From RI-153 sp963752935 (GTDB lineage Bacteria > Chloroflexota > Anaerolineae > Caldilineales > Caldilineaceae): a stretch of DNA of 64,000 nt. Where the stretch lies: NCBI GenBank assembly GCA_963752935.1, contig CAVWAL010000009.1, positions 558,001 to 622,000 of the forward strand, in the 5' to 3' direction. Under the pieces are notes generated by a model, which worked only from the letters and a program-made list of their open reading frames with translations, was not told the DNA's origin and did not search any database. Below, piece after piece: positions 1-7,990 of this stretch (its first letter is position 1; every line of letters starts with the position of its first letter). Made by a program: the position numbers and the translations under genes.

Positions 1-464
1 TCTTTTTCGCCGACTGTGTGCCGGTGCTGCTTTACGATCCGGTGGTCCATGCCCTGGGGGTTTGCCATGCCGGCTGGCGCGGCACGGTAAACGGCATGGC
101 CGCGTCCACTTTGTGGGCGATGCAAGCCGCCTACGGTGCCGATCCGGCCAACGTGGTTGCCGCAATTGGACCAAGCATTGGCCCCGAAAGCTACGAAGTC
201 GGCGCAGAAGTCTTCAACATGGCCCAGGCCAGGTTGCACCAGCCGGATCGCTTCTTCCGCTTTCCGAATGGCCCCGAAGCGAACCCTACCTTTGATCTGT
301 GGCAGGCCAACGCCGCCCAGTTAATCGAAGCCGGTGTGCCGCAGGCTCAGATTGAGATCGGCGGCATCGACACCGCCCAAAACACGCAAGATTTCTACAG
401 TCACCGTGCCGAACAGGGAAAATGCGGTCTCTTCGGCATGCTGGCATGGCTGACTCCACGGTAA
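1..464 (+). CDS. YfiH/LACC1-family purine nucleoside phosphorylase (multicopper polyphenol oxidase family), 3' part
   Basis: The gene enters the window already open; the reading frame starts at base 3 and gives ...FFADCVPVLLYDP..., so the N-terminal third lies outside. The visible 154 residues hold the family signatures: the ADC motif, VCHAGWRGTV near the start, and FYSHR near the C-terminus followed by GLFGMLAWL. In characterised relatives the Cys and two His of these motifs bind a zinc ion, and the enzymes cleave purine nucleosides with phosphate (adenosine deaminase activity is also reported). The GTG at 18 is an internal Val in the conserved stretch and not a start. A 14-bp inverted repeat begins four bases after the stop. 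Confidence 0.88.
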   Translation, partial: FFADCVPVLLYDPVVHALGVCHAGWRGTVNGMAASTLWAMQAAYGADPANVVAAIGPSIGPESYEVGAEVFNMAQARLHQPDRFFRFPNGPEANPTFDLWQANAAQLIEAGVPQAQIEIGGIDTAQNTQDFYSHRAEQGKCGLFGMLAWLTPR

Positions 465-467
465 GAA

Positions 468-550
468 TCTATCCGTAAATTCACAGCAGCCCGGCGAAGT
501 TGGCCTGTTTAGAGCGAACGTAGGGCTGCGCACTGTAATTTACGGATAGA
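468..550. repeat. 14-bp inverted repeat with long loop
   Basis: TCTATCCGTAAATT at 468-481 is matched exactly by its reverse complement at 537-550. Pairing can continue inward with a bulge: ACAG...CAGCCC on the left against GGGCTG...CTGT on the right. It fills the gap between the YfiH-family gene and the next lipoprotein gene. There is no T-run, so it is not a standard intrinsic terminator. It could be a small non-autonomous element or a transcript-end hairpin. Confidence 0.6.
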
Positions 551-687
551 CACTAGAATATCGGTCTTGTCTCTACCGCTTGGCATGGTTTATCCTCAGT
601 CCAACGGAGACGAGCACAGGAACTGCACTCACACCTGGTGCGTTTGTTCTGTCAAACCATAACCTATCAATCACCGAGGAGAACATT

Positions 688-1425
688 GTGATCACTACGC
701 GATGGATAACCCCTATCCTGCTAATTCTGGTGCTGATCCTGGCTGCCTGTGGCGGCGGCGAAGAACCCACACCCGAACCAACCGCGATGCCCACAGTCGC
801 CGCGCCCACGGATACACCGACCAGCGCGCCGCCTGCGCCGACCGACACGCCCGTTCCTATCGATACCCCTGAACCCGTCAATACGCCTGAACCCATGGCA
901 GAAAGTGTGTTGCCCACGCCGCGCGCCGTCGCCGTATCGCCGCTGCCGACGCCGCCTTCTCCACTGGCAGAGGATCCGTGCAGCGAAGAACTCACCGGCC
1001 AGGATGCGCAACTCGCCACGCAATACCCGGCGCTTGGTTGCCCTCAGGCCGCCCCCGAATTGGCGCAGATGGCGCGTCAGCCTTTCCAGAACGGCCAGAT
1101 GATCTGGCGCGAGGATACGCAGTCTATCTACGTGCTATACGAAAATGGCGCGTGGAGCGTCTTCGAGGACACCTTTGTCGAGGGCGACACTGAAAGCGAT
1201 CCCGCGCTCGTCGCACCGGGCGGTACGTTCCAGCCCATTCGCGGCTTTGGCAAGGTTTGGCGTGAACAATTGGGCGGCGCGGCCGCACCTCTGGGCTGGG
1301 CCACCCTCCCTGAAAGTGGTGTCAGCGGCACCACACAGGATTGGGCGCATGGCACGCTGCTCAGCTTCGGTCTGGCCGAGCGCTTCCTGCTGTTTGAAAA
1401 TGGCCATTGGGAGCGCGTCGAGTAA
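688..1425 (+). CDS. Secreted lipoprotein with LGFP-like C-terminal module
   Basis: A 245-residue lipoprotein of unknown function. The GTG at 688 is chosen because a GAGGA Shine-Dalgarno lies just upstream and the protein then starts with a clean lipoprotein signal (ITTRWITPILLILVLILAAC; Cys about residue 21). A Pro/Thr-rich linker of about 75 residues follows. The last 140 residues form a compact module (YPALGCP, RQPFQNGQMIWRED, IYVLYENGAW, RGFGKVWREQLGG, LGWA) that recurs at the C-terminus of the next gene. The spacing of the LG-P, F-nG and W elements recalls LGFP repeats, which are linked to cell-wall proteins; this is inference. Probably co-transcribed with the next gene, which starts 34 bases downstream. 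Confidence 0.8.
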   Translation: MITTRWITPILLILVLILAACGGGEEPTPEPTAMPTVAAPTDTPTSAPPAPTDTPVPIDTPEPVNTPEPMAESVLPTPRAVAVSPLPTPPSPLAEDPCSEELTGQDAQLATQYPALGCPQAAPELAQMARQPFQNGQMIWREDTQSIYVLYENGAWSVFEDTFVEGDTESDPALVAPGGTFQPIRGFGKVWREQLGGAAAPLGWATLPESGVSGTTQDWAHGTLLSFGLAERFLLFENGHWERVE

Positions 1426-1459
1426 GACGCGCGGATGCGGAGATGTGAAGGAGGGCTAA

Positions 1460-4400
1460 ATGGCAACAGTTCGACACTTTCTGCTTCTGTGTGGTCTGTT
1501 GGCGCTGCTGGTTGGGGTGCAGCATGGCTCAGCTTTGGCGCAGGCTGGGCAGCCGGCGGCGACCGCAACTGCCTCCGTGGTCTCCACGCCAACACCCACA
1601 GTGACGCCTACACCGCCCCTGCCCCGCTGGCGGTCGGTCGATCTGGGCGTCGCTGCGGGCGACGCCTACTCGCCGCTCTCCGTCGCCGTGGACAACGCGC
1701 ACCGGCTGGTCTACGTACTCAGCGGGCGTGTCCCCGAAATTGACGGACGCACAGCCAACGCTGTGACGGTGGTGCGTATGGATGATGGCTCGATTGTGCG
1801 CCGTGCCGTCATCGATCTAGGCGACGATGGCAGCGCAACCGGCAAACTCTGGATCAGCGACGATGGTCGCCGCGGCTACTTGCTCGATGCCGGCGACGGA
1901 CGGCTCTACACCTACAATCCGCGCACAGATGGCATAGAGTTGGCGTTGACCGAAGTGCGCGGCTTCCTTGTCAGCCCAGACGAACAAAGCGTGGTCGTGC
2001 GCCACGACAATTCGCTCACGGTCTACACCCCAGATTTGCGCACCCAACGCTGGCGCGCCTTCGATCGTCCACAGCGCATCGCCGTCAGCGACGAGGCTAT
2101 CCTGGTGCAGGCAAGTTACGACAACGGCGAGGCAGTCGTCCTCTATGATCTGGAAGATGGCGCCGTCCTCGCCCAGATCGAGGACCCGGGCTGGATTGAC
2201 ACCCTCAGCGCCGGCCCTGCCGGCACCTGGTATCTGGGCGTCAACGACAGTGGCGACAGCGTACGTCAGCTCGATGCCGATCTGAACGAGATCGCCCGCG
2301 TGGATGGACTGGTGGGCCAGAAATTCTTTTTCGACGCCGCGCGCGATCAACTTCTCGTCAGCGGATACACCTATCCCACCGATGGCAATGAGCCGCAATA
2401 CTGGCTTTGGGCGCTCTCCACGGTAGATCTGTCAACGATTCACAGCCGGCGTTGGAACAACTGGGAGATGCCGCGCACCTTCGCCGCCGGCGATACTGTT
2501 CTGGCCGGCATCTACGAATTCGGCGAGACAGATCGACTCCACTTGCTCGATCCCGAAACACTGGTTGTGGATCACACCACCATTCTCGGCGTGCGCGTGG
2601 CCCAGATCATGCTGGACAAGGTAGGAAACCGGCTGTTCGTCGCCGACAACCAGGATCGCGTCCACAGCATCGACCTGTCCAGCGGCGAAATCCTGGCCCA
2701 GTGGCGCGGCCACTATCCGCTCGGCTTGGACAGCGTCAACGGTCGCCTCTATGTCAACCGTTACATCGATATGGCAGAGAGGGTGGTGGCGCTCGACCTG
2801 GAAAGCGGTGAGGAGATCGTCACCTTTGCCCAGCGCGGCGTGCCCGCTGCCGACCCCAACCGCAATCTAGTCTATATTGCCGACGACGGGGTCACGATCT
2901 ACGATGACGGCGGCAACCTGCTGGGCCGGCTCGACAGCACCTTCCCCGATCCGCAGGGGTATATCCCCAATCCGTATGCCTTCAACGTGTCGGTCAACCC
3001 GGTGTCGGGCGCGCTGGTGGTTCACAAAAACAACGGGGTTCCCGGCTCGAACAACCGCAACTCCGCCGTGATCTATCTACCACCTGAGGAGAACCAAACG
3101 ATCCCGGCGGATACGCCGATTGACACGCCGATCCGCGAGAATGTGTCGAGCAGCGTACTCTTCGCACCAGATAGCGGCGACATCTTCCTCGCCTACTTTG
3201 GCCTGGGCGGGGCAACCGGCATCCACCGTTTCGACGCGCTGGGCAACGCCATCGACGAGGTCAGCGGGCGCACCGGCGTGCTCCACTATGACACGCCCAC
3301 CGGTTCGCTCTATGTTCAGGAAGGCGATGTGTTGGCCCGCTTCAACCCCGATCTCGAGCTGGACGGTTTCCTGCTGGCGCCCATCGATCTCGACCATGCA
3401 GTGTTGGACGACCGCTCCGGCGTCTTTTACTTTCAGGCCACATGGATGGGGCCGGTGCTGGTGCATCACCGGCTGGATGAGCTGGCCACCCTCTCGTGGA
3501 CGAACCCGGGCGACTACACGCTGCCTCAACTGCCCGACAGCCGCACAACAGGGATCGACGTCATCGATATTGGCAAGACGACGCCCCTGCTCTTCGTCAA
3601 CCAGTTGGACAACGCGCTCTTGGAGTCGGCCGACGGTGGCTCCACCTGGCGACAGCGCTATCTGGGTACGGTCAGCGGCTATAACCAGAGCGTCACGGCG
3701 GCGACGGACGGCACACTCTACTTTGTGGAATACGGTTCGACCAACGCCGATGGCGTCTTTCGCAGCGAGGACGGCGGTGAAAGCTGGACGCTGTTCAACC
3801 AGGGGTTGACCGATCTCAAGGCGCTCGAACCGGTCAAGACGGTGGACCCAGATCGGCTCTACCTGGTTACGGCCAAGCAGAAGCTCTTTGTGTGGACTGC
3901 GGAAGTGGGTGCATGGCGCGAGTTGACTCTCCCTGCCGACGTAACAGCTTACGCCGACGTCTTCCAGCTTGCGCCGGATGGCACGCTTTACCTGGTGGAA
4001 TATGATGGCGTCTGGCGCAGCAAGGATGATGGTGAACGTTGGGAACGTCTCGCCGATCGTCCGGCCTGGCTTTACGACGTGATCTTCGCACAGGATTTCG
4101 CCGACAGTGGCCGCATCTATGGCCTCATTAGCGAAGGCGGGCAGCACCTGCTGCGCTCTGATGATGGCGGCGTCACCTGGCAGGAGTTGACGCCCGGTAT
4201 CGAGTTCGTCAACCGCGGGGTGGACTATACCTACGTCAAGCTTATGGCGGGCGAGGGTGCGATCTTCCTGGCGCAGAGTGACATGGATCAGGTGCAGGCG
4301 CTCTATCGCTCCTTCGACAACGGCGTCACCTGGCAAAGGCTGAGCGAACCGACGCTGGTTGCCGGTAGCGAAGCCCTGGATCTGGCGGCGGGAAATGTTC

Positions 4401-5008
4401 TCTGGATCGTGCGCGATCGCCGTGCGTTCTCGCTGGACCTAAACACCGCGGCATGGGCCGATCTGCCGTCGACGCCGGAGGCTCCCACCGTCACACCGAC
4501 GCCCACAGCCACCCCCACACCGATGCCCGTGGCCACAGCCAACCCCGTCCCCTGCCAGGTGCGACTGAACAATGACGAAACACGCATCCGTGAGCAGCTC
4601 CCCGCGCTTGGCTGCCCGCTGGATGCGCCGACGACGACCTTCTTTGCCCGCCAGCCATTCGAAGATGGCGAGATGATCTGGCGCAAGGACGAAGCGGTCA
4701 TTTACGTCCTCAGCGACGACGGACGCTGGCAACAGTTTGCCGACACGTGGGACGAGACGCAGCCACAGTCTGATCCTGCGCTGACGCCGCCACCGGACCG
4801 AGTGCAGCCGGTACGCGGCTTCGGTAAGGTCTGGCGCGAGCACCTCGGCGGTGCGGATGCGTCCGTGGGCTGGGCAATGAGCGACGAACATGGCTTCGAC
4901 GGGCAGGCCCAAAGCTGGAACGGGGGCACGCTACTTGTCTTTGACGGCGATGAGTGGATCGCCCTGTTGGCGGATGGAGTGGCCGTTTCTTCACTCCACA
5001 ATCGCTAG
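1460..5008 (+). CDS. Large secreted beta-propeller protein with BNR/Asp-box repeats and LGFP-like module
   Basis: A 1182-residue exported protein. A signal peptide (residues 1-27, ending in ALAQA) is followed by a TPTPTVTPTPP linker. Residues about 55-700 look like YncE/WD40-type propeller blades with repeated short beta motifs. Residues about 710-990 carry at least five Asp-box motifs of the form S-x-D-x-G-x-T/S-W (SADGGSTW, SEDGGESW, SKDDGERW, SDDGGVTW, SFDNGVTW), as found in sialidase/VPS10/photosystem-stability-type propellers. A second PT-rich linker and a 140-residue module like that of the upstream lipoprotein close the protein. No catalytic residues are recognised, so a binding or scaffold role outside the cell is more likely than catalysis. 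Confidence 0.8.
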   Translation: MATVRHFLLLCGLLALLVGVQHGSALAQAGQPAATATASVVSTPTPTVTPTPPLPRWRSVDLGVAAGDAYSPLSVAVDNAHRLVYVLSGRVPEIDGRTANAVTVVRMDDGSIVRRAVIDLGDDGSATGKLWISDDGRRGYLLDAGDGRLYTYNPRTDGIELALTEVRGFLVSPDEQSVVVRHDNSLTVYTPDLRTQRWRAFDRPQRIAVSDEAILVQASYDNGEAVVLYDLEDGAVLAQIEDPGWIDTLSAGPAGTWYLGVNDSGDSVRQLDADLNEIARVDGLVGQKFFFDAARDQLLVSGYTYPTDGNEPQYWLWALSTVDLSTIHSRRWNNWEMPRTFAAGDTVLAGIYEFGETDRLHLLDPETLVVDHTTILGVRVAQIMLDKVGNRLFVADNQDRVHSIDLSSGEILAQWRGHYPLGLDSVNGRLYVNRYIDMAERVVALDLESGEEIVTFAQRGVPAADPNRNLVYIADDGVTIYDDGGNLLGRLDSTFPDPQGYIPNPYAFNVSVNPVSGALVVHKNNGVPGSNNRNSAVIYLPPEENQTIPADTPIDTPIRENVSSSVLFAPDSGDIFLAYFGLGGATGIHRFDALGNAIDEVSGRTGVLHYDTPTGSLYVQEGDVLARFNPDLELDGFLLAPIDLDHAVLDDRSGVFYFQATWMGPVLVHHRLDELATLSWTNPGDYTLPQLPDSRTTGIDVIDIGKTTPLLFVNQLDNALLESADGGSTWRQRYLGTVSGYNQSVTAATDGTLYFVEYGSTNADGVFRSEDGGESWTLFNQGLTDLKALEPVKTVDPDRLYLVTAKQKLFVWTAEVGAWRELTLPADVTAYADVFQLAPDGTLYLVEYDGVWRSKDDGERWERLADRPAWLYDVIFAQDFADSGRIYGLISEGGQHLLRSDDGGVTWQELTPGIEFVNRGVDYTYVKLMAGEGAIFLAQSDMDQVQALYRSFDNGVTWQRLSEPTLVAGSEALDLAAGNVLWIVRDRRAFSLDLNTAAWADLPSTPEAPTVTPTPTATPTPMPVATANPVPCQVRLNNDETRIREQLPALGCPLDAPTTTFFARQPFEDGEMIWRKDEAVIYVLSDDGRWQQFADTWDETQPQSDPALTPPPDRVQPVRGFGKVWREHLGGADASVGWAMSDEHGFDGQAQSWNGGTLLVFDGDEWIALLADGVAVSSLHNR

Positions 5009-5026
5009 TCCGGGCCGAGGCTATGG

Positions 5027-5032
5027 TAGAAT
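5027..5032 (+). promoter_or_regulatory. Extended -10 promoter element
   Basis: TAGAAT preceded by TGG (TATGGTAGAAT), 42 bases before the start of the next gene. No good -35 is seen. A closely similar TGTGGTA-element recurs before the recombinase and ferrochelatase genes in this window. Confidence 0.4.
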
Positions 5033-5073
5033 GACAGATCGAACCCGCCGTTCGTGAGGACTGTCATCTGATC

Positions 5074-5883
5074 ATGCAAGAACCACCATCGCCCTTGGAA
5101 GAACTGTTGTCGCGGCTGGATCTGAATCAGATCCCGTCTCTGCAGCAAATTATCGAGTCGATGGACCCCATCGCCTGGACGCTTGTCCTGTTGCTGGTGG
5201 GGGCGGTGGCGTTAGGGATTGTGTTTACAATCAACACGCGCCACACCTTCATCAAGACCGATGAGGTCGAGGCAACGCCCGAAGTGCTGCTGGCCCGCCT
5301 CAAACAGGACCCGATGTCACTGACGCCGGTTTCGATTATCAACCGCCTGGGCGCCGAGGCCACGCTGGAATTGCTGCGCTATGGCGATCAGATCACGGCT
5401 AAAGAGTGGCGTTTCAGGTGGAGCAGTGTGCGTGAGGAGTTGCTGCGCCTGCTCTCGCAACAGAACGCCTTTGGCCCGATCCAGGCGCTGGCCAGCTATT
5501 ACGAAAGCGATCGAGAAAACGAACCCGACAGCCTGCGTGTGCGACGTACCGTGTTGATCCACAAACTAGGGCAGCGCCGTTATCTCGATCCCGCGCCAGA
5601 CGGCACACCGGCGCAATTGCGTCTACAGCGTCACCCAGCCGAGCAGATCGGCAACCTGGGCTTCTATGGCCCCACGATCTGGCTCGACGGCAACGAAGCG
5701 GGGCTGACCACTGAAGGCCCGATCATTGAGATGAGCGAGGTCCGCTTTCGCACCGTAGACGAAGCGGGTGTCCACTTGCGCATCCAGCGCACACCCACTG
5801 TGGGCGGTGGCTTCTATCTCCATTTGCTCAAGCGCCGTAAAATGTGGATCGTGGCCGACGAAAACATTGAATGGTCGCTGTAG
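5074..5883 (+). CDS. Single-TM membrane protein of unknown function
   Basis: A 269-residue protein not recognised as a named family. A short amphipathic N-terminus is followed by one clear membrane span (about residues 30-55, WTLVLLLVGAVALGIVF), then a hydrophilic domain of about 210 residues. The tail contains a beta-rich stretch ending in GGGFYLHLLKRRKMWIVAD. It lies 43 bases upstream of a 7TM-GAF regulator on the same strand and could be its membrane partner; this rests on position only. The ATG at 5074 gives the membrane span at the usual distance from the N-terminus. Confidence 0.65.
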   Translation: MQEPPSPLEELLSRLDLNQIPSLQQIIESMDPIAWTLVLLLVGAVALGIVFTINTRHTFIKTDEVEATPEVLLARLKQDPMSLTPVSIINRLGAEATLELLRYGDQITAKEWRFRWSSVREELLRLLSQQNAFGPIQALASYYESDRENEPDSLRVRRTVLIHKLGQRRYLDPAPDGTPAQLRLQRHPAEQIGNLGFYGPTIWLDGNEAGLTTEGPIIEMSEVRFRTVDEAGVHLRIQRTPTVGGGFYLHLLKRRKMWIVADENIEWSL

Positions 5884-5926
5884 CTCATCCACTAACCGAA
5901 CACCGAATCCGTACCCATAAGCCGTT

Positions 5927-7975
5927 ATGATACCGTTCTCTTTTTCTGAGCTTTTGATTTTTACCGATGGACTCATCGCCTCGGTTGTCGTGATCCTGGC
6001 GTTTTCGCTGCTGGCCTATACGCTCACCTACAATGTCCGCCACCCAGTGGCGCGGCGCTTTGCCGTTTTGCTGGGATCGGTGATGATCACCTACGCCTCG
6101 GAAGTCTCACTCAACCGTGTGATCACAGCCGATTCCGCCGAACGCTGGCTGCGCTTCCAATGGCTGGGGATTGCGCTGCTGCCCTGGGCCTACTACGCTT
6201 TCTCGAATGCCGTGCTGCGCACCACCAACTACGTTTCGGTGCGCCGCGGCCGCATCAGCGCGGGGTTGGCTTTGCTTTCGGCAGCCTGTGCACTCATCGC
6301 CTTCTTCACGCCGTGGCTGGTTGGCCGGGTGATCTATCAACCGCCGATCAGCTATCTGGCGGCAGGTCCGCTCTTTTGGCCATTTGCCGCCTTCCTTGCC
6401 CTGGTGTCGGCGCTCTCGCTGCACAACATTTGGAAGGCGCGCAGCCGCTGTCTCACAGAACACAGCCGCCGCCGTATGACCTATCTGCTGCTCGGTTTTA
6501 TCGCGCCGGGGATCGGTACCTTTCCGTACTTGATTGCGCTTGGGCAACAGACGGTTGGCCAAAATTTCTCTGTGCCGATTTTTACCCTTTCGATCCTGGG
6601 CAACAGTGCCGTGGGCACGCTGTTGGTGGTGATGGCCTACACCGTCGCCTTCTTTGGTGTCTATACGCCGGATCGTGTGGTGCGCTATCGCTTGATCCGC
6701 TTCTTCACGCGCGGCCCCATGGTTGCCATTGTCGTAATCATGGCAATTCAGACCATTCCCACCGTGGAACGCATTTTGGGGCTACCCCGCGACGTTGTCC
6801 TTTTCAGCATCATTACCGGCGTGATCGTGCTCAGCCAATTGATCCTCAGCGTGACCAAGATGCTGGTTGATCGTCTGGTCTACCGTGAAGATCGCGAGGA
6901 AATCGTATGGCTACGCGAGTTAGACCGTCGACTGTTGACGACCAGTGATCTGCGCCAATTTCTCGAAAACCATCTGACTGCTATCTGTGAATTGCTGCGC
7001 GTCCCCGCCGCCTTCGTCGCCGCCACGGTCGGCCCCGATCTCATGCTAGAGGCGGTGGTGGGGCCGAGCAGCACGCACAACCGCATCACCACAGTGCAAG
7101 ATCGGGTAGAGGCGCTCAATGCGGCGCTGCGCAATGGGGCCAACAGTGTTGCGCATGAAGAGATCACCAATCAGGAAGGCGAGCAGTCGCGTATTCATTA
7201 CTACTCACCGTTGAGCCACCAGGGGTTCTGGCTGTGGCCACTGGTCGAGGTTACAGAAGATGACAAGGAAGTGGTTCAAGGCATTCTGGCGGTGGAGGCG
7301 CGCACCCAGACACCACTCCTTACCCTGGATGAGAAGGCCGTCTTGCACCAGATGATTGACCGCATCGGCATGGCGCTCATTGATCGCAAGTTGCAGAAGC
7401 AGGTCTTCGTGGCCCTACGCCAGATCATTCCCGGCATCGACCGCATTCAGCAGATTCGCGGGCTGGTGCCCTACTCTTCGGACGAACAGGAGTTTACCGC
7501 CGCAGAACTGCTGGATCCCAGCCCGATTCACAATCCAGAGTTCGAAAGCTGGGTCAAAGACGCCTTGAGCCATTATTGGGGCGGCCCCAAATTGACACGC
7601 AGCCCATTGATCGAACTGCGTGTGGTTGGCAATGCCATCGAGCATGCAGACAGCGACCCGACCAAGGCGCTGCGTCTTGTCCTCGGGCATGCCATCGAGC
7701 GGCTGCGCCCAGACGGCAAACAGGATCTGAGCACGCCCGAGTGGCTGCTCTATAACATTCTCGAAATGCGCTTCATTCAGGGGCGCAAAGTCCGTGAAAT
7801 CGCCGAGCGGCTCGCCATCAGCGAGAGCGATCTCTACCGCAAACAACGGGTGGCGATTGGACAGGTAGCGCGCGTCATCAGTGAAATGGAACAGAACGAC
7901 CGCGATGGGATCTTCTCGGTTGAGAGCGGCGAAGAAACCAATCTGCGCGCCCCCGCACAGCGACGACTTGGGTAA
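5927..7975 (+). CDS. Membrane-bound 7TM-GAF sensor with C-terminal helix-turn-helix
   Basis: A 682-residue protein. Residues about 10-320 hold eight or so membrane spans resembling the 7TM extracellular sensor region of Chloroflexota histidine kinases. Residues about 340-490 look like a GAF domain. No H-box, N-box or other kinase motif follows. Instead the C-terminal 120 residues carry EWLLYNILEMRFIQGRKVREIAERLAISESDLYRKQRVAI, split here as a conserved EWLLYNILE segment and a helix-turn-helix (VREIAERLAISESDLYRKQR) like sigma-70 region 4 or LuxR-type HTHs. This suggests a membrane-tethered one-component transcription regulator. It ends 15 bases before ftsK. Confidence 0.75.
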   Translation: MIPFSFSELLIFTDGLIASVVVILAFSLLAYTLTYNVRHPVARRFAVLLGSVMITYASEVSLNRVITADSAERWLRFQWLGIALLPWAYYAFSNAVLRTTNYVSVRRGRISAGLALLSAACALIAFFTPWLVGRVIYQPPISYLAAGPLFWPFAAFLALVSALSLHNIWKARSRCLTEHSRRRMTYLLLGFIAPGIGTFPYLIALGQQTVGQNFSVPIFTLSILGNSAVGTLLVVMAYTVAFFGVYTPDRVVRYRLIRFFTRGPMVAIVVIMAIQTIPTVERILGLPRDVVLFSIITGVIVLSQLILSVTKMLVDRLVYREDREEIVWLRELDRRLLTTSDLRQFLENHLTAICELLRVPAAFVAATVGPDLMLEAVVGPSSTHNRITTVQDRVEALNAALRNGANSVAHEEITNQEGEQSRIHYYSPLSHQGFWLWPLVEVTEDDKEVVQGILAVEARTQTPLLTLDEKAVLHQMIDRIGMALIDRKLQKQVFVALRQIIPGIDRIQQIRGLVPYSSDEQEFTAAELLDPSPIHNPEFESWVKDALSHYWGGPKLTRSPLIELRVVGNAIEHADSDPTKALRLVLGHAIERLRPDGKQDLSTPEWLLYNILEMRFIQGRKVREIAERLAISESDLYRKQRVAIGQVARVISEMEQNDRDGIFSVESGEETNLRAPAQRRLG

Positions 7976-7990
7976 AACAGAAAGCAACGC

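Noticed and set aside
3077..4336. Long minus-strand open frame (419 codons) opposite the BNR-repeat protein
   Set aside because: It lies wholly antisense to a gene with signal peptide and repeated Asp-box motifs, shows no family motif, and its length is explained by the high GC codon bias of the opposite strand.
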